Shown: in pieces, positions 1 through 9,465 of the stretch | Position numbering within the stretch: the stretch's first letter is position 1 | Layout of the letters: each line of letters starts with the position of its first letter | DNA from: Tepidibacter mesophilus | Lineage (GTDB): Bacteria > Bacillota > Clostridia > Peptostreptococcales > Peptostreptococcaceae | Assembly (NCBI RefSeq): GCF_002724055.1 | Contig: NZ_BDQY01000009.1 | Span: 37,934 to 101,933 of the forward strand | DNA length: 64,000 nt | Direction: 5' to 3' | Position numbers and translations under genes: made by a program | Notes under the pieces: model-generated | Told to the model about the DNA's origin: nothing | What the model saw: only the letters and a program-made list of their open reading frames with translations | Database searches by the model: none

Positions 1-2180
1 TCAACTAAAGCATATATGGCACCGTGGAATGGACTCCATTTCCCTATTTTAGGATTGTATCCATAAGCCATGGCAGTAGCCGTATCCGTATTTCCCTTTA
101 GAACTGGTATCTTACACACCATAGCATCAACAGGAGTTGATTGATACTTACCACCCAAAGGCATAAGTACAGTGCCAGCCCCAATAGATGTATCAAACAT
201 CTCTATTAATCCTCTTTTAGAACATACATTTAAATCCTTCAATTTATTTATCCACTTATCTTCCAAGTTATCCCCAACTATTTCTGCATTTTCAAAATAA
301 TTAGTATCTTCATCTGTGGATTTTATTAATACATCTGTGTATTGTTTAGCTCCATTAGTATTTAAGAAATCTCTGCTTATATCTACTATAAGTTTTTCAT
401 TCCAACTCATTCTTACTCTATTGGTATCTGTTACAGTCGCAACATGAGTAGCTTCAACATTTTCTTCATTTGCATATTTTATAAACTCATCTAAATTTTC
501 TTTATCTATAACAACAGCCATTCTCTCTTGTGATTCAGATATAGCAATCTCAGTTCCATCAAGACCTTCATATTTTTTAGGAACCTTATTAAGATCTATG
601 TCTATACCATCTGCAAGCTCTCCTATAGCTACACATACTCCACCTGCTCCAAAATCATTACATCTTTTTATCATAGAGCTTACTTTTTCGTTTCTAAATA
701 ACCTTTGTATCTTTCTTTCGGTTGGAGCATTTCCCTTTTGTACTTCAGCAGAACAAGTAGATATAGACTCTTCGCTGTGTTCTTTAGACGAACCTGTAGC
801 TCCTCCACATCCATCTTTTCCAGTTCTTCCACCAACTAGCACAACTACATCAGAAGATTCCGGAGTTTTTCTTACTACTTCATCCTTTGGCGTTGCAGCA
901 ATAACAGCTCCAACTTCCATTCTCTTTGCAACAAAATCATCATCATATACTTCATCAACAAAACCTGTAGCTACTCCTATTTGATTTCCATAAGAACTGT
1001 ACCCATGTGCTGCTTCCTTAGTTATCTTAATTTGAGGTAACTTACCATCAAGAGTATCACCTATATCTTGAAGAGGATTCGCACATCCACTTATACGCAT
1101 AGCTTGATATACATAACTTCTTCCTGATAAAGGATCCCTTATAGCTCCTCCAAGACAAGTAGCAGCTCCTCCGTATGGTTCTATTTCAGTAGGGTGATTA
1201 TGTGTTTCATTTTTGAACATAACAAGATATTTTTCAATTTTTCCATCTATATCTACATCTACATTTATACTACATGCATTTATCTCTTCCGATACATCTA
1301 GATCTTCAAGAAGCCCTTTTTTTCTAAGCTCCTTCATAGATATAGTTGCTATATCCATAAGAGTTATATCTTTTTCTCTTGACTCATATACATAACTTCT
1401 AGATTCTTTATATTCATTGTAAGTTTTATTTATTATATCTGAATACTTTCCATCTTCTATCTCTACACTTTCTACCTTTGTTAAGAAAGTCGTATGTCTA
1501 CAGTGATCTGACCAATAAGTATCTATTATCTTTATCTCAGTTATAGTAGGATTTCTTTTTTCAGTGTTTTTAAAATAACTTTGTATTAACACCAAATCGT
1601 CATATAGCATTGCAAGTCGTCTATCTTTTATGAAGTCTTTTAAATCATTCTCATCCATGTCTATAAAACCATCTAATACCTCAACTTTATTTACATAATC
1701 TATTTCTACAACCAATTTTTCTGGTTTGTCTAATCTAGCTTCCCTTGAATCTACAGGATTTATAAGATAGTTTTTTATACTTTCAAATTCAACATCATCA
1801 AGTTCTCCATCTATAATTACAACGCTAGCAAAGTTAACTAAAGGTCTGCTTTTTTGAGTTAATATTTCTATACATTGAACAGCCCAATCCGCTCTTTGAA
1901 CATACTGTCCTGGAAGGTATTCTATAGCAAACATTCTTGAATTATCATCAATATCTATATCTTCATGATATACATTATCTATATTGGGCTCAGAGAATAT
2001 ACTTTTAACAGATTGTTGATATACATCGTCCGATATGTTCTCTATATCATATCTATTTAATACTCTCATATTGTTTATATTTTTTACCCCTAAGTTTACT
2101 TTTATATCCCTAAGTAATCTTTGAGACTCTACATCAAACCCAGATTTTTTCTCTACAAACAACCTTTTTATATTAGACAT
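1..2180 (-). CDS. purL: Phosphoribosylformylglycinamidine synthase, large single-chain form (partial, 3' end outside window)
   Basis: Converts FGAR to FGAM with ATP and glutamine, the fourth step of de novo purine synthesis. Translating the minus strand from the ATG at 2180 gives an uninterrupted frame of about 726 residues to the left edge. It begins MSNIKRLFVEKK and carries PurL signatures: SDHCRHTTF, FKNETHNHPTEIEPYGGAAT, GGRTGKDGCGGATGSS and NDFGAGGVCVAIGELADG. The N-terminal layout and length match the clostridial-type PurL of about 1250 residues, in which a glutaminase domain is fused at the C-terminus; that part would lie left of the window. No purS or purQ is seen. It is the last visible gene of the pur operon, one base after the purD stop. 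Confidence 0.95.
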   Translation of the reverse strand, partial: MSNIKRLFVEKKSGFDVESQRLLRDIKVNLGVKNINNMRVLNRYDIENISDDVYQQSVKSIFSEPNIDNVYHEDIDIDDNSRMFAIEYLPGQYVQRADWAVQCIEILTQKSRPLVNFASVVIIDGELDDVEFESIKNYLINPVDSREARLDKPEKLVVEIDYVNKVEVLDGFIDMDENDLKDFIKDRRLAMLYDDLVLIQSYFKNTEKRNPTITEIKIIDTYWSDHCRHTTFLTKVESVEIEDGKYSDIINKTYNEYKESRSYVYESREKDITLMDIATISMKELRKKGLLEDLDVSEEINACSINVDVDIDGKIEKYLVMFKNETHNHPTEIEPYGGAATCLGGAIRDPLSGRSYVYQAMRISGCANPLQDIGDTLDGKLPQIKITKEAAHGYSSYGNQIGVATGFVDEVYDDDFVAKRMEVGAVIAATPKDEVVRKTPESSDVVVLVGGRTGKDGCGGATGSSKEHSEESISTCSAEVQKGNAPTERKIQRLFRNEKVSSMIKRCNDFGAGGVCVAIGELADGIDIDLNKVPKKYEGLDGTEIAISESQERMAVVIDKENLDEFIKYANEENVEATHVATVTDTNRVRMSWNEKLIVDISRDFLNTNGAKQYTDVLIKSTDEDTNYFENAEIVGDNLEDKWINKLKDLNVCSKRGLIEMFDTSIGAGTVLMPLGGKYQSTPVDAMVCKIPVLKGNTDTATAMAYGYNPKIGKWSPFHGAIYALV

Positions 2181-2181
2181 A

Positions 2182-3435
2182 TTAATCACGCTCCCCAATA
2201 TCTCTTCTATAATGCATTCCATCAAAATATATCTTATCTATATTTTCATATACTTTTCTTGTAGCTTGTTTTAAAGTATCTGCCTTAGCACTTACTCCTA
2301 TAACCCTACCTCCATTTGTTACTAAAACTTCTTCTTCGATTTTAGTTCCACTATGAAATAACATTATATCCTCATCTAAATCCCCTATATTTATAACTTT
2401 TCCTTTTTCATAATCATTAGGATATCCTCCAGATGTTAGCATAACGCAAACAGTTTTTTCATCACTCCACTTTATATCAATATCTTTTAATCTATTATCT
2501 AATACACTCTCCATTATATCTATCAAGCTACTTTCAAGTCTTGTGAGAATTACTTGAGTTTCAGGATCTCCAAATCTAACATTAAATTCCAGAACCTTTG
2601 GACCATCACTAGTTATCATAAGTCCAATGAAAAGTATTCCTTTATATTTTAAATTATCTTTTTTAAGACCATCTATTATAGGCTTTAGTACTTTTTCATC
2701 TATCTCTATTTGTAACTTTTCATCGTATATGTTACTTGGTGAGAATGTTCCCATACCTCCAGTATTTGGTCCTTCTTCAAAATCAAATACTTTCTTATGA
2801 TCCTTTGCACTTACCATAGGTACTATAGTTTCATTATCTACAAAAGCCAGTATAGATGTCTCTATACCAGTTAGAAATTCCTCTATTATTACTTTTTCCC
2901 CAGCTACTCCAAATTTTTTATTTTTCATAATATCGTTTAAACTATCTACAGCTTCATTTTCACAAGTGGCTATTATTACACCTTTTCCTGCAGCAAGACC
3001 GTCAGCTTTAACTACAACAGGGTATCCGTATATACCTACATTTTCTATAGCTTCATCTAAATTATTGAATTCTGTATATCTAGCAGTAGGAATATCGTGT
3101 TTTATCATAAACTCTTTAGAATAGCTCTTGCTTCCCTCAAGAAGTGAACACGCTTTATTAGGTCCAAATATCTTCATATTATTTTTTTCAAACTCATCAA
3201 CTATTCCCATTACAAGTGAAAGTTCAGGTCCTACTATAGTAATATCTATATTGTTTTTCTTTGCAAATTCAACTAAAGAATCTATATCATTATCCTTTAT
3301 ATCAACAATTTCAGCCAACTCAGATATACCTGCATTTCCAGGAGCACAGTATATCTTATCAACCTTATCTTCATTTGATAACTTATAACAAATAGCGTGC
3401 TCACGTCCTCCACTTCCAACTACTAAAACCTTCAT
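2182..3435 (-). CDS. purD: Phosphoribosylamine--glycine ligase (GAR synthetase)
   Basis: Second step of purine synthesis: ATP-dependent joining of glycine to phosphoribosylamine. The 417 residues are normal for PurD. The N-terminal domain opens MKVLVVGSGGREHA, the phosphoribosylamine-binding signature. An ATP-grasp core follows, with VVVKADGLAAGKGV around residues 141-154 and FNVRFGDPETQ near residue 285. The start ATG has a GGGGTG-like ribosome site about 7 bases upstream. It lies between purH and purL in a tightly packed operon. Confidence 0.97.
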   Translation of the reverse strand: MKVLVVGSGGREHAICYKLSNEDKVDKIYCAPGNAGISELAEIVDIKDNDIDSLVEFAKKNNIDITIVGPELSLVMGIVDEFEKNNMKIFGPNKACSLLEGSKSYSKEFMIKHDIPTARYTEFNNLDEAIENVGIYGYPVVVKADGLAAGKGVIIATCENEAVDSLNDIMKNKKFGVAGEKVIIEEFLTGIETSILAFVDNETIVPMVSAKDHKKVFDFEEGPNTGGMGTFSPSNIYDEKLQIEIDEKVLKPIIDGLKKDNLKYKGILFIGLMITSDGPKVLEFNVRFGDPETQVILTRLESSLIDIMESVLDNRLKDIDIKWSDEKTVCVMLTSGGYPNDYEKGKVINIGDLDEDIMLFHSGTKIEEEVLVTNGGRVIGVSAKADTLKQATRKVYENIDKIYFDGMHYRRDIGERD

Positions 3436-3458
3436 AAAATCACCCCGTACCTTATATT

Positions 3459-4991
3459 TTAGTGTTTAAAATGTCTAACTCCTGTAAACACCATAGATAT
3501 TCCTAGCTCATCACAAGCCTTTATAGAATCTATATCCTTAAGTGACCCTCCAGGCTGTATTATATTTTTAATTCCGTATTTCGCAGCAAGTCTTACACAA
3601 TCATCGAATGGGAAAAACGCGTCTGATGCAAGTGTAGCTCCATTAAAGTCCTTGTCACAGTTATTATGTATACTGTTTTCAAGTGCCCATATTCTACTAG
3701 TTTGTCCAGGTCCTAGGGCGATAGTTTTTCCATCTTTAACTATAGCAATTCCATTCGATTTCATATTCTTAACTATCTTCATTCCAAACTTCATATCTTC
3801 TATATCTTTATCACTTGGCTTATTTTCAGTTACAATTTCAAATTTATCAAGCAACTTCTCGTCCTCATCTTGTGCTAAAAATTTCCCATCTAAATATTTA
3901 AAATCGTATCCTCTAGCACTTTTATTTAAGTCATCTATTTTAAGTATTCTAACATTCTTCTTTTGTGTTAATATTTCAAGAGCCTTCTCTGTATAGTCAT
4001 AAGCTACAATTATCTCTAGGAATATATCATTTAACATTTTAGCTGTATCCTCATCAACAGTAGCATTTATTCCTACTATTCCTCCGAATATAGATACAGG
4101 ATCTGATTCATAACATTTTTTGAATGCTTCATATGAATTTTTCCCAATAGCTACTCCGCATGGATTAGTATGTTTTATAGCAACTGCTGTTATATAATCC
4201 TCATCTTTAAATTCGCTCATTATATTAAGACATCCATTTAAATCATTTATATTGTTGAAAGACAATTCTTTACCATGTAATTTTTCGAAGTCTAATATAC
4301 TTTTTTGACTAAAGCTATCTTTATAGTAGCATGCCTTTTGATGTGGATTTTCTCCATATCTAAGTTCATACTGTTTTTCAAATGTTAAATTTAAATATTG
4401 AGGATATTTTTCTCCCAAACTATTTGCAAAGTAAGTTGAAATTAAAGAGTCATAACGAGCTGTTATAGAAAAGGCTTTAAAGGCAAGATTTAATCTATCT
4501 TGTTTAGATAGGGAATTGTTTTTAATTTTGTCTATTATAACATCATAATCACTAGGGTCAACTATTACTGTTACATCTTTATAATTTTTAGATGCTGCTC
4601 TTATAATAGTAGGACCTCCTATATCTATATTTTCTATCATTTTGTCATGCTCTTCGTCTTTTTTAAGAGACCCTTCAAAATCATATAAGTTAACTACAAC
4701 AATATCTATAGGAGATATATTATGTCTTTTTATAGTATCTATATGTTCTGACTTATCTCTTTCAAACAATATTCCACCATGTATATATGGGTTTAAAGTT
4801 TTTACTCTTCCGTTTAATATTTCAGGAAAATTTGTTACCTCATCTATTTTAATTGCGTCAACACCAGATTCTGTTAGTATTTTGTACGTATTTCCTGTTG
4901 ATACTATCTCATATCCAAGTTTTACAAGTTCTCTTCCAAAATCAACTATTCCATCTTTATTAGTAACGCTTATTAACGCTCTTTTATTCAT
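3459..4991 (-). CDS. purH: Bifunctional AICAR formyltransferase / IMP cyclohydrolase
   Basis: Catalyses the last two steps to IMP. The 510 residues match the family. The N-terminal MGS-like cyclohydrolase domain (about 1-145) starts MNKRALISVTNKDGIVDFG and holds VSTGNTYKIL and NGRVKTLNPYIHGGIL. The formyltransferase domain has RYGENPHQKA and the KHTNPCGVAIG motif with the catalytic Lys-His, and ends with IQPGGSLKD. The start overlaps the purN stop by 8 bases, which suggests translational coupling. Confidence 0.97.
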   Translation of the reverse strand: MNKRALISVTNKDGIVDFGRELVKLGYEIVSTGNTYKILTESGVDAIKIDEVTNFPEILNGRVKTLNPYIHGGILFERDKSEHIDTIKRHNISPIDIVVVNLYDFEGSLKKDEEHDKMIENIDIGGPTIIRAASKNYKDVTVIVDPSDYDVIIDKIKNNSLSKQDRLNLAFKAFSITARYDSLISTYFANSLGEKYPQYLNLTFEKQYELRYGENPHQKACYYKDSFSQKSILDFEKLHGKELSFNNINDLNGCLNIMSEFKDEDYITAVAIKHTNPCGVAIGKNSYEAFKKCYESDPVSIFGGIVGINATVDEDTAKMLNDIFLEIIVAYDYTEKALEILTQKKNVRILKIDDLNKSARGYDFKYLDGKFLAQDEDEKLLDKFEIVTENKPSDKDIEDMKFGMKIVKNMKSNGIAIVKDGKTIALGPGQTSRIWALENSIHNNCDKDFNGATLASDAFFPFDDCVRLAAKYGIKNIIQPGGSLKDIDSIKACDELGISMVFTGVRHFKH

Positions 4992-5574
4992 TTATAAGCA
5001 CTCTCCTTCCCCTAATTTCAACCTTTTCATCACAGAACAACTTAACTGCTTTTTTAAGTATCTTATGTTCCACATGAAGCACCCTTTTTTGAAGAGTGTC
5101 TACAGTATCAATATCTTTAACCTCTACAGCCTCTTGAATTATAATAGGACCATTGTCTGCTTTCTCATCTACAAAATGAACTGTAGCTCCAGTTATTTTT
5201 ACACCATATTCAAGGACCTTTTGATGAACAATCTTACCATAATACCCTTTACCACAAAATGAAGGTATCAAAGATGGATGTATATTTATTATCCTATCTT
5301 TGAACTCACTTACAAATTCTTCACTTATTATTTTTAGATATCCAGCTAGAACTACCAAATCTATATTTTCATTCTTTAAAATTTCTATTATCTTTTTTTC
5401 ATCTTTTTCATATACAGCTTTTATTTTATTTTCTCTAGCTCTCGTAAGTCCATAAGCTTCTTCATTATCAGATATAACTACCTTTATATTACCATTTATA
5501 TCATACTTACAACCATCTATTAAACTCTGAAGATTACTTCCAGAGCCTGATATCATAACGGCTATGTTTAACAT
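4984..5574 (-). CDS. purN: Phosphoribosylglycinamide formyltransferase
   Basis: Transfers a formyl group from 10-formyl-THF to GAR (third step). The 196 residues are normal for PurN. Visible motifs are the phosphate loop MISGSGSNLQSLI at the N-terminus and the catalytic segment NIHPSLIPSF (normally IHPSLLPAF) with the active-site His; KITGATVHFVDEKADNGPII follows. It overlaps purM upstream by 7 bases and purH downstream by 8 bases. Confidence 0.96.
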   Translation of the reverse strand: MLNIAVMISGSGSNLQSLIDGCKYDINGNIKVVISDNEEAYGLTRARENKIKAVYEKDEKKIIEILKNENIDLVVLAGYLKIISEEFVSEFKDRIINIHPSLIPSFCGKGYYGKIVHQKVLEYGVKITGATVHFVDEKADNGPIIIQEAVEVKDIDTVDTLQKRVLHVEHKILKKAVKLFCDEKVEIRGRRVLINE

Positions 5575-6596
5575 AATGCGACTCCTTTATCAGTAGTTAC
5601 TTTTCCTATTATATAAGCTTCTTCATTTTGGTTTATAAAGTTAACCACATCATCTGCATCATTCTTATCAACTATAATTACAAGTCCTATTCCCATATTG
5701 AAACTTCTATATAGTTCTCTCTCATCCACTAAATCTAATTTTTTTATAAGAGAATATATATCTAGTTCTCTCCATGAATTTTTATTTATACTTATTCCTA
5801 AATCATCTGGTATAACTCTTGTAACATTCTCTATTAATCCTCCACCTGTTATATGAGCTATAGATTTTATACTGTATTCAGATATTAAGTTCATTACTGT
5901 ATTTACGTATATTTTAGTAGGAGTTAAAAGTTCCTCTCCCAAAGTTTTTCCAAGTTCATCTGTATATCTATCCAATTTCCAATTTAGCTTATCCAAGAAT
6001 ATTTTTCTTATTAAAGAGAATCCATTACTGTGTATACCACTAGATGATATTCCTATAAGAACATCTCCTTCTTTAACATTGTCTCCAGTTATTATATTTT
6101 CTTTGTCACATATACCAACCGAAAATCCAGCCAAATCATATTCATCATCACTGTACATTCCAGGCATTTCTGCAGTTTCTCCACCAACAAGTGCACATCC
6201 TGAATCCTTACATCCAGCTACAATTCCTGAAACTATATCCTCTACTTGGTTTGATTTAAGGCTTCCCGTAGCTATATAATCTAAGAAAAATAACGGCTTT
6301 GCTCCTTGACATATAAGGTCATTTACGCACATTGCCACCAAATCTATTCCTACAGTATCATGCTTATCCATAATCTGAGCAATCTTAAGCTTAGTCCCAA
6401 CACCATCTGTAGAAGATAATAAAACAGGTTCTTTCATGCTTAAACAATCTTTTATACTGTATAATCCACTAAAGCTTCCTAAATCGCCCAAAACATTTTT
6501 ATTATAAGTAGATTTAACTTTTTCCTTTATAACATCTACTGCTTTATTTCCTTCATCTATATTAACTCCACTATCTCTATAAGTTATCTTATTCAT
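5568..6596 (-). CDS. purM: Phosphoribosylformylglycinamidine cyclo-ligase (AIR synthetase)
   Basis: Closes the imidazole ring to give AIR (fifth step). Motifs seen are LLSSTDGVGTKLKIAQ, VGGETAEMPGMYSDDEYDLAG and SSSGIHSNGFSLIRK. A longer frame from a TTG at 6611 is open, but a strong GAGGAGG site lies inside that extension, six bases before the ATG at 6596, so I place the start at MNKITYRDSGVNID (342 residues). That start follows the purF stop by one base. Confidence 0.95.
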   Translation of the reverse strand: MNKITYRDSGVNIDEGNKAVDVIKEKVKSTYNKNVLGDLGSFSGLYSIKDCLSMKEPVLLSSTDGVGTKLKIAQIMDKHDTVGIDLVAMCVNDLICQGAKPLFFLDYIATGSLKSNQVEDIVSGIVAGCKDSGCALVGGETAEMPGMYSDDEYDLAGFSVGICDKENIITGDNVKEGDVLIGISSSGIHSNGFSLIRKIFLDKLNWKLDRYTDELGKTLGEELLTPTKIYVNTVMNLISEYSIKSIAHITGGGLIENVTRVIPDDLGISINKNSWRELDIYSLIKKLDLVDERELYRSFNMGIGLVIIVDKNDADDVVNFINQNEEAYIIGKVTTDKGVALC

Positions 6597-6597
6597 A

Positions 6598-7956
6598 CTA
6601 ATCCTCCTCAACCATAGGCTTTATTGGATATTTCCCATCAAAGCAAGCCATACAGAATATGTTACTGCAATCCGCAGCTTTAATAAGTGCATCTGTAGAT
6701 AAAAATTTTAAAGAATCCGCTCCTATCTCTTTTCTTATATCTTCTACAGAATTCTTAGATGCTATTAATTGACTTCTTCTCGGTGTATCTATTCCAAAAT
6801 AGCAAGAATATTTAACTGGAGGAGATGTTATTCTAAGATGAACTTCTTTAACCCCAGCTTTTTTAAGTGAGTCTATAAGTATCTTTGATGTTGTACCTCT
6901 AACTATAGAGTCATCAATTAATATTATAGATTTTCCTTTAACTACAGAAGTCAGAGGATTAAGCTTTAATTTAACTCCTATTTCTCTTTCACTTTGAGTA
7001 GGCTTTATAAATGTTCTCCCAACATATCTGTTTTTAACTAATCCTTCTTTTAAAGGTATCTTACTTTCCTTAGAATAACCTAGTGCTCCTGGTATTCCTG
7101 AATCAGGAACAGGTATTACTATATCTGCTTTTATATCATCTTCTTTTGCAAGTATTTCACCTGATTTCACTCTAAATTCATATGCATTAACTCCATCTAT
7201 TACCGCATCATTCCTAGCAAAATATACGTGTTCAAATATACAAGTCTTCTGCTTTTCCTTGTAATTATCTTTATAATTATAAGATTTAACTTCTCCATTA
7301 TTTATAAGAACTATCTCCCCAGGTTCTATGTCTCTTATAATTTCTCCTCCAAGTATATCTATAGAAGAACTTTCTGATGAAACTATATATTCATCACCTT
7401 TTTTTCCAAGAATTAAAGGCCTAAATCCATAAGGGTCTCTAACAGCTACAAGTCCTTCTTCGCTAAGTATTACTAATGAATATGCTCCTTTTATATAATC
7501 CATAGTGATTTTTACACTATCTATAATGTTCCCTTTATAATATCTAGACAATATATATAATATAACCTCAGAATCTATAGATGTTTGAAACATGAATCCT
7601 TCTTCTTCAAGAGTTTGTCTTAAATAATCATGGTTTATTAAATTTCCATTGTGAGCTATAGATAACTTCCTTCTTCTACAAACGCCAGCCAACGGTTGAC
7701 AATTGGATACATGGCTTCCTCCAGCAGTTGAATATCTAACATGACCTATACCTACATGTCCATTTAAATTACCAATCTCTCGCTCTTTTAAAACGTCCGA
7801 TACAAGACCCATACCTCTATGATAATTTATATTATTATCTTCATCTAAAACAGCTATTCCACAACTCTCTTGTCCTCTATGTTGCAGGGAATAAAGCCCA
7901 TAATAGAGTTCCTTAGATATGTCTTTATTTGAGCTAATACCTATAATTCCGCACAT
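6598..7956 (-). CDS. purF: Amidophosphoribosyltransferase
   Basis: Committed step: PRPP plus glutamine to phosphoribosylamine. The 452 residues begin MCGIIGIS, so the catalytic Cys is residue 2 with almost no propeptide. The PRPP loop IILIDDSIVRGTTSK is clear. Cysteines in TCIFEHVYFAR, SCYFGIDTPRR and CSNIFCMACFDGKYP sit where Bacillus-type PurF binds its [4Fe-4S] cluster, so an oxygen-sensitive cluster is inferred. It lies between purC and purM. Confidence 0.96.
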   Translation of the reverse strand: MCGIIGISSNKDISKELYYGLYSLQHRGQESCGIAVLDEDNNINYHRGMGLVSDVLKEREIGNLNGHVGIGHVRYSTAGGSHVSNCQPLAGVCRRRKLSIAHNGNLINHDYLRQTLEEEGFMFQTSIDSEVILYILSRYYKGNIIDSVKITMDYIKGAYSLVILSEEGLVAVRDPYGFRPLILGKKGDEYIVSSESSSIDILGGEIIRDIEPGEIVLINNGEVKSYNYKDNYKEKQKTCIFEHVYFARNDAVIDGVNAYEFRVKSGEILAKEDDIKADIVIPVPDSGIPGALGYSKESKIPLKEGLVKNRYVGRTFIKPTQSEREIGVKLKLNPLTSVVKGKSIILIDDSIVRGTTSKILIDSLKKAGVKEVHLRITSPPVKYSCYFGIDTPRRSQLIASKNSVEDIRKEIGADSLKFLSTDALIKAADCSNIFCMACFDGKYPIKPMVEED

Positions 7957-7994
7957 ATTTGTTTCCCCCTCCCTTAACCTAGGTTGAAAATGTT

Positions 7995-8693
7995 CTACAA
8001 CTCGATTCTATTAAGAACCTCTTTATAAGCATCTATAACATTTCCCAAATCTCTTCTAAATCTATCTTTATCCATCTTTTCATTAGTATTAACATCCCAT
8101 AATCTACAAGTATCAGGAGAAACTTCATCAGCAAGTATTATCTGATTATCTTGAGTTTTTCCAAATTCTAATTTAAAATCTATTAATTTTAAATTAAGTT
8201 TTTCAAAAAATTTCTTTAATAATTCATTTATCTTAAAAGCTTGATTTCTTATATAGTCCATTTCTTCTTTTGTAGCAATTTTTAAAGCTATCGCATGATA
8301 ATCGTTAATTAAAGGATCTCCTAAATCATCATTCTTATATGAAAATTCAAATACAGGAGATTCAAATTCTATGCCTTCCTCTACTCCAAATCTTTTACAC
8401 ATAGATCCGGCAGATACATTTCTAACTATTACTTCAAGAGGAACTATCTCTACAGATTTAACAATCATCTCTCTGTCAGAAATTCTTTTTACATAGTGAG
8501 TCTTTATATCGTTACTTTCTAAAAGTTCAAATACATAAGAAGATATCTTGTTATTTATAATTCCCTTTTCTCCTATTTCATCCTTTTTAACTCCATTAAA
8601 TGCTGTAGCATCATCCTTGTAATAAACTAAATATTCACCAGAATTATCAGTTTTGAAAATTTTCTTAGCCTTTCCTTCATAAAGCATTTCCAT
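7995..8693 (-). CDS. purC: SAICAR synthase
   Basis: Condenses CAIR with aspartate (seventh step). The 232-residue length is typical of the short bacterial form. Motifs are [10 protein letters not shown] at the N-terminus, [36 protein letters not shown] and [14 protein letters not shown]. It is second in the operon, 29 bases after purE and 38 bases before purF. Confidence 0.97.
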   Translation of the reverse strand: MEMLYEGKAKKIFKTDNSGEYLVYYKDDATAFNGVKKDEIGEKGIINNKISSYVFELLESNDIKTHYVKRISDREMIVKSVEIVPLEVIVRNVSAGSMCKRFGVEEGIEFESPVFEFSYKNDDLGDPLINDYHAIALKIATKEEMDYIRNQAFKINELLKKFFEKLNLKLIDFKLEFGKTQDNQIILADEVSPDTCRLWDVNTNEKMDKDRFRRDLGNVIDAYKEVLNRIEL

Positions 8694-8722
8694 ATCTTTT
8701 ACCTCCCCATATAGTATTTATA

Positions 8723-9199
8723 TTATAAACCTTTTACAATTTCATCGTCTTCTAGTACTTTTTCAGCCATTTCTTTTCTATATTTTTCAAGCTCAGTTTT
8801 AAGATTTTCATATTTCAAACTCATTATCTGAGTAGCAAGCAATGATGCATTTAAAGAAGAATCTATAGTTACAGTTGCAACTGGAATTCCCTTTGGCATT
8901 TGAACCATAGAAAGCAAAGAATCCATTCCATCTAAAGTTGAAGACTTAATCGGAATTCCTATTACAGGTTTTAATGTATGAGATGCAACAACTCCAGCTA
9001 AGTGTGCAGCCTTTCCAGCAGCTGCTATCATTACATCTACATCTTCTATATTGTTCATAAATTTCATAAGTTCATTAGGTGTTCTGTGCGCTGATAATAC
9101 TCTTTTTTCAACTTCTATACCAAATCTCTTTAATAAATTTATTCCTTCTTCTAACTTAGGGTAATCAGACTTTGATCCCATTATTATAGCTACCTTCAT
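8723..9199 (-). CDS. purE: N5-CAIR mutase / AIR carboxylase-type PurE
   Basis: Carboxylation branch making CAIR; first gene of the operon. The 158 residues begin MKVAIIMGSKSDYPKLEEG. They carry SAHRTPNELM and GMDSLLSMVQMPKGIPVATV, the class I PurE pattern. The usual AGGAAHLPG loop reads AGKAAHLAG. No purK is seen in this operon, so whether it acts on N5-CAIR or directly on AIR plus CO2 cannot be settled here. An AGGAGGTGCC ribosome site precedes the ATG. The leader holds an element A copy at about 9282-9375. Confidence 0.95.
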   Translation of the reverse strand: MKVAIIMGSKSDYPKLEEGINLLKRFGIEVEKRVLSAHRTPNELMKFMNNIEDVDVMIAAAGKAAHLAGVVASHTLKPVIGIPIKSSTLDGMDSLLSMVQMPKGIPVATVTIDSSLNASLLATQIMSLKYENLKTELEKYRKEMAEKVLEDDEIVKGL

Positions 9200-9281
9200 A
9201 AGGCACCTCCTATATATTTTATATCATCTTATATTTTCCATTTTATCCTATAAAGTTCATTTTAATCCTAAAAAGGGTATA

Positions 9282-9375
9282 AAAATTCGCTTTCTGCTAA
9301 CGCATAGCTCATGTCGCCAACGAGTCCTACAGACTCCGTTTCTCAAAATAGTTGCTATTACAGTTTCCCACCCAA
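9282..9375 (-). repeat. Element A copy 1, in the purE 5' leader
   Basis: Dispersed element, read on the minus strand toward purE. Hairpin 1 is GAGTC-TGTAG-GACTC inside an AACG/CGTT clamp. Hairpin 2 is GCTATGCGTTAGC followed by GAATTTTT. The gene-proximal edge is 83 bases before the purE start. The other full copies are at 20.7, 34.7, 43.3, 49.5 and 54.3 kb. Function is unknown; the position fits a leader RNA or attenuator. Confidence 0.7.
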
Positions 9376-9418
9376 TATTATACACCTATTGGAATTTTAT
9401 ACCTAATTTTGAGTATAA

Positions 9419-9459
9419 AAATAGCCCTATATAGAAATTTCTATATATTAGGGCTATTA
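9419..9459 (-). terminator. Rho-independent terminator after the purine permease gene
   Basis: A perfect inverted repeat, AATAGCCCTA with TAGGGCTATT around an AT-rich inner stem, followed on the minus strand by TTTTATA. It sits directly after the permease stop at 9466. Confidence 0.85.
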
Positions 9460-9465
9460 TTTAAT

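Noticed and set aside
6598..6611. Longer purM start at the TTG at 6611
   Set aside because: The strong GAGGAGG ribosome site lies inside that extension and points to the ATG at 6596.
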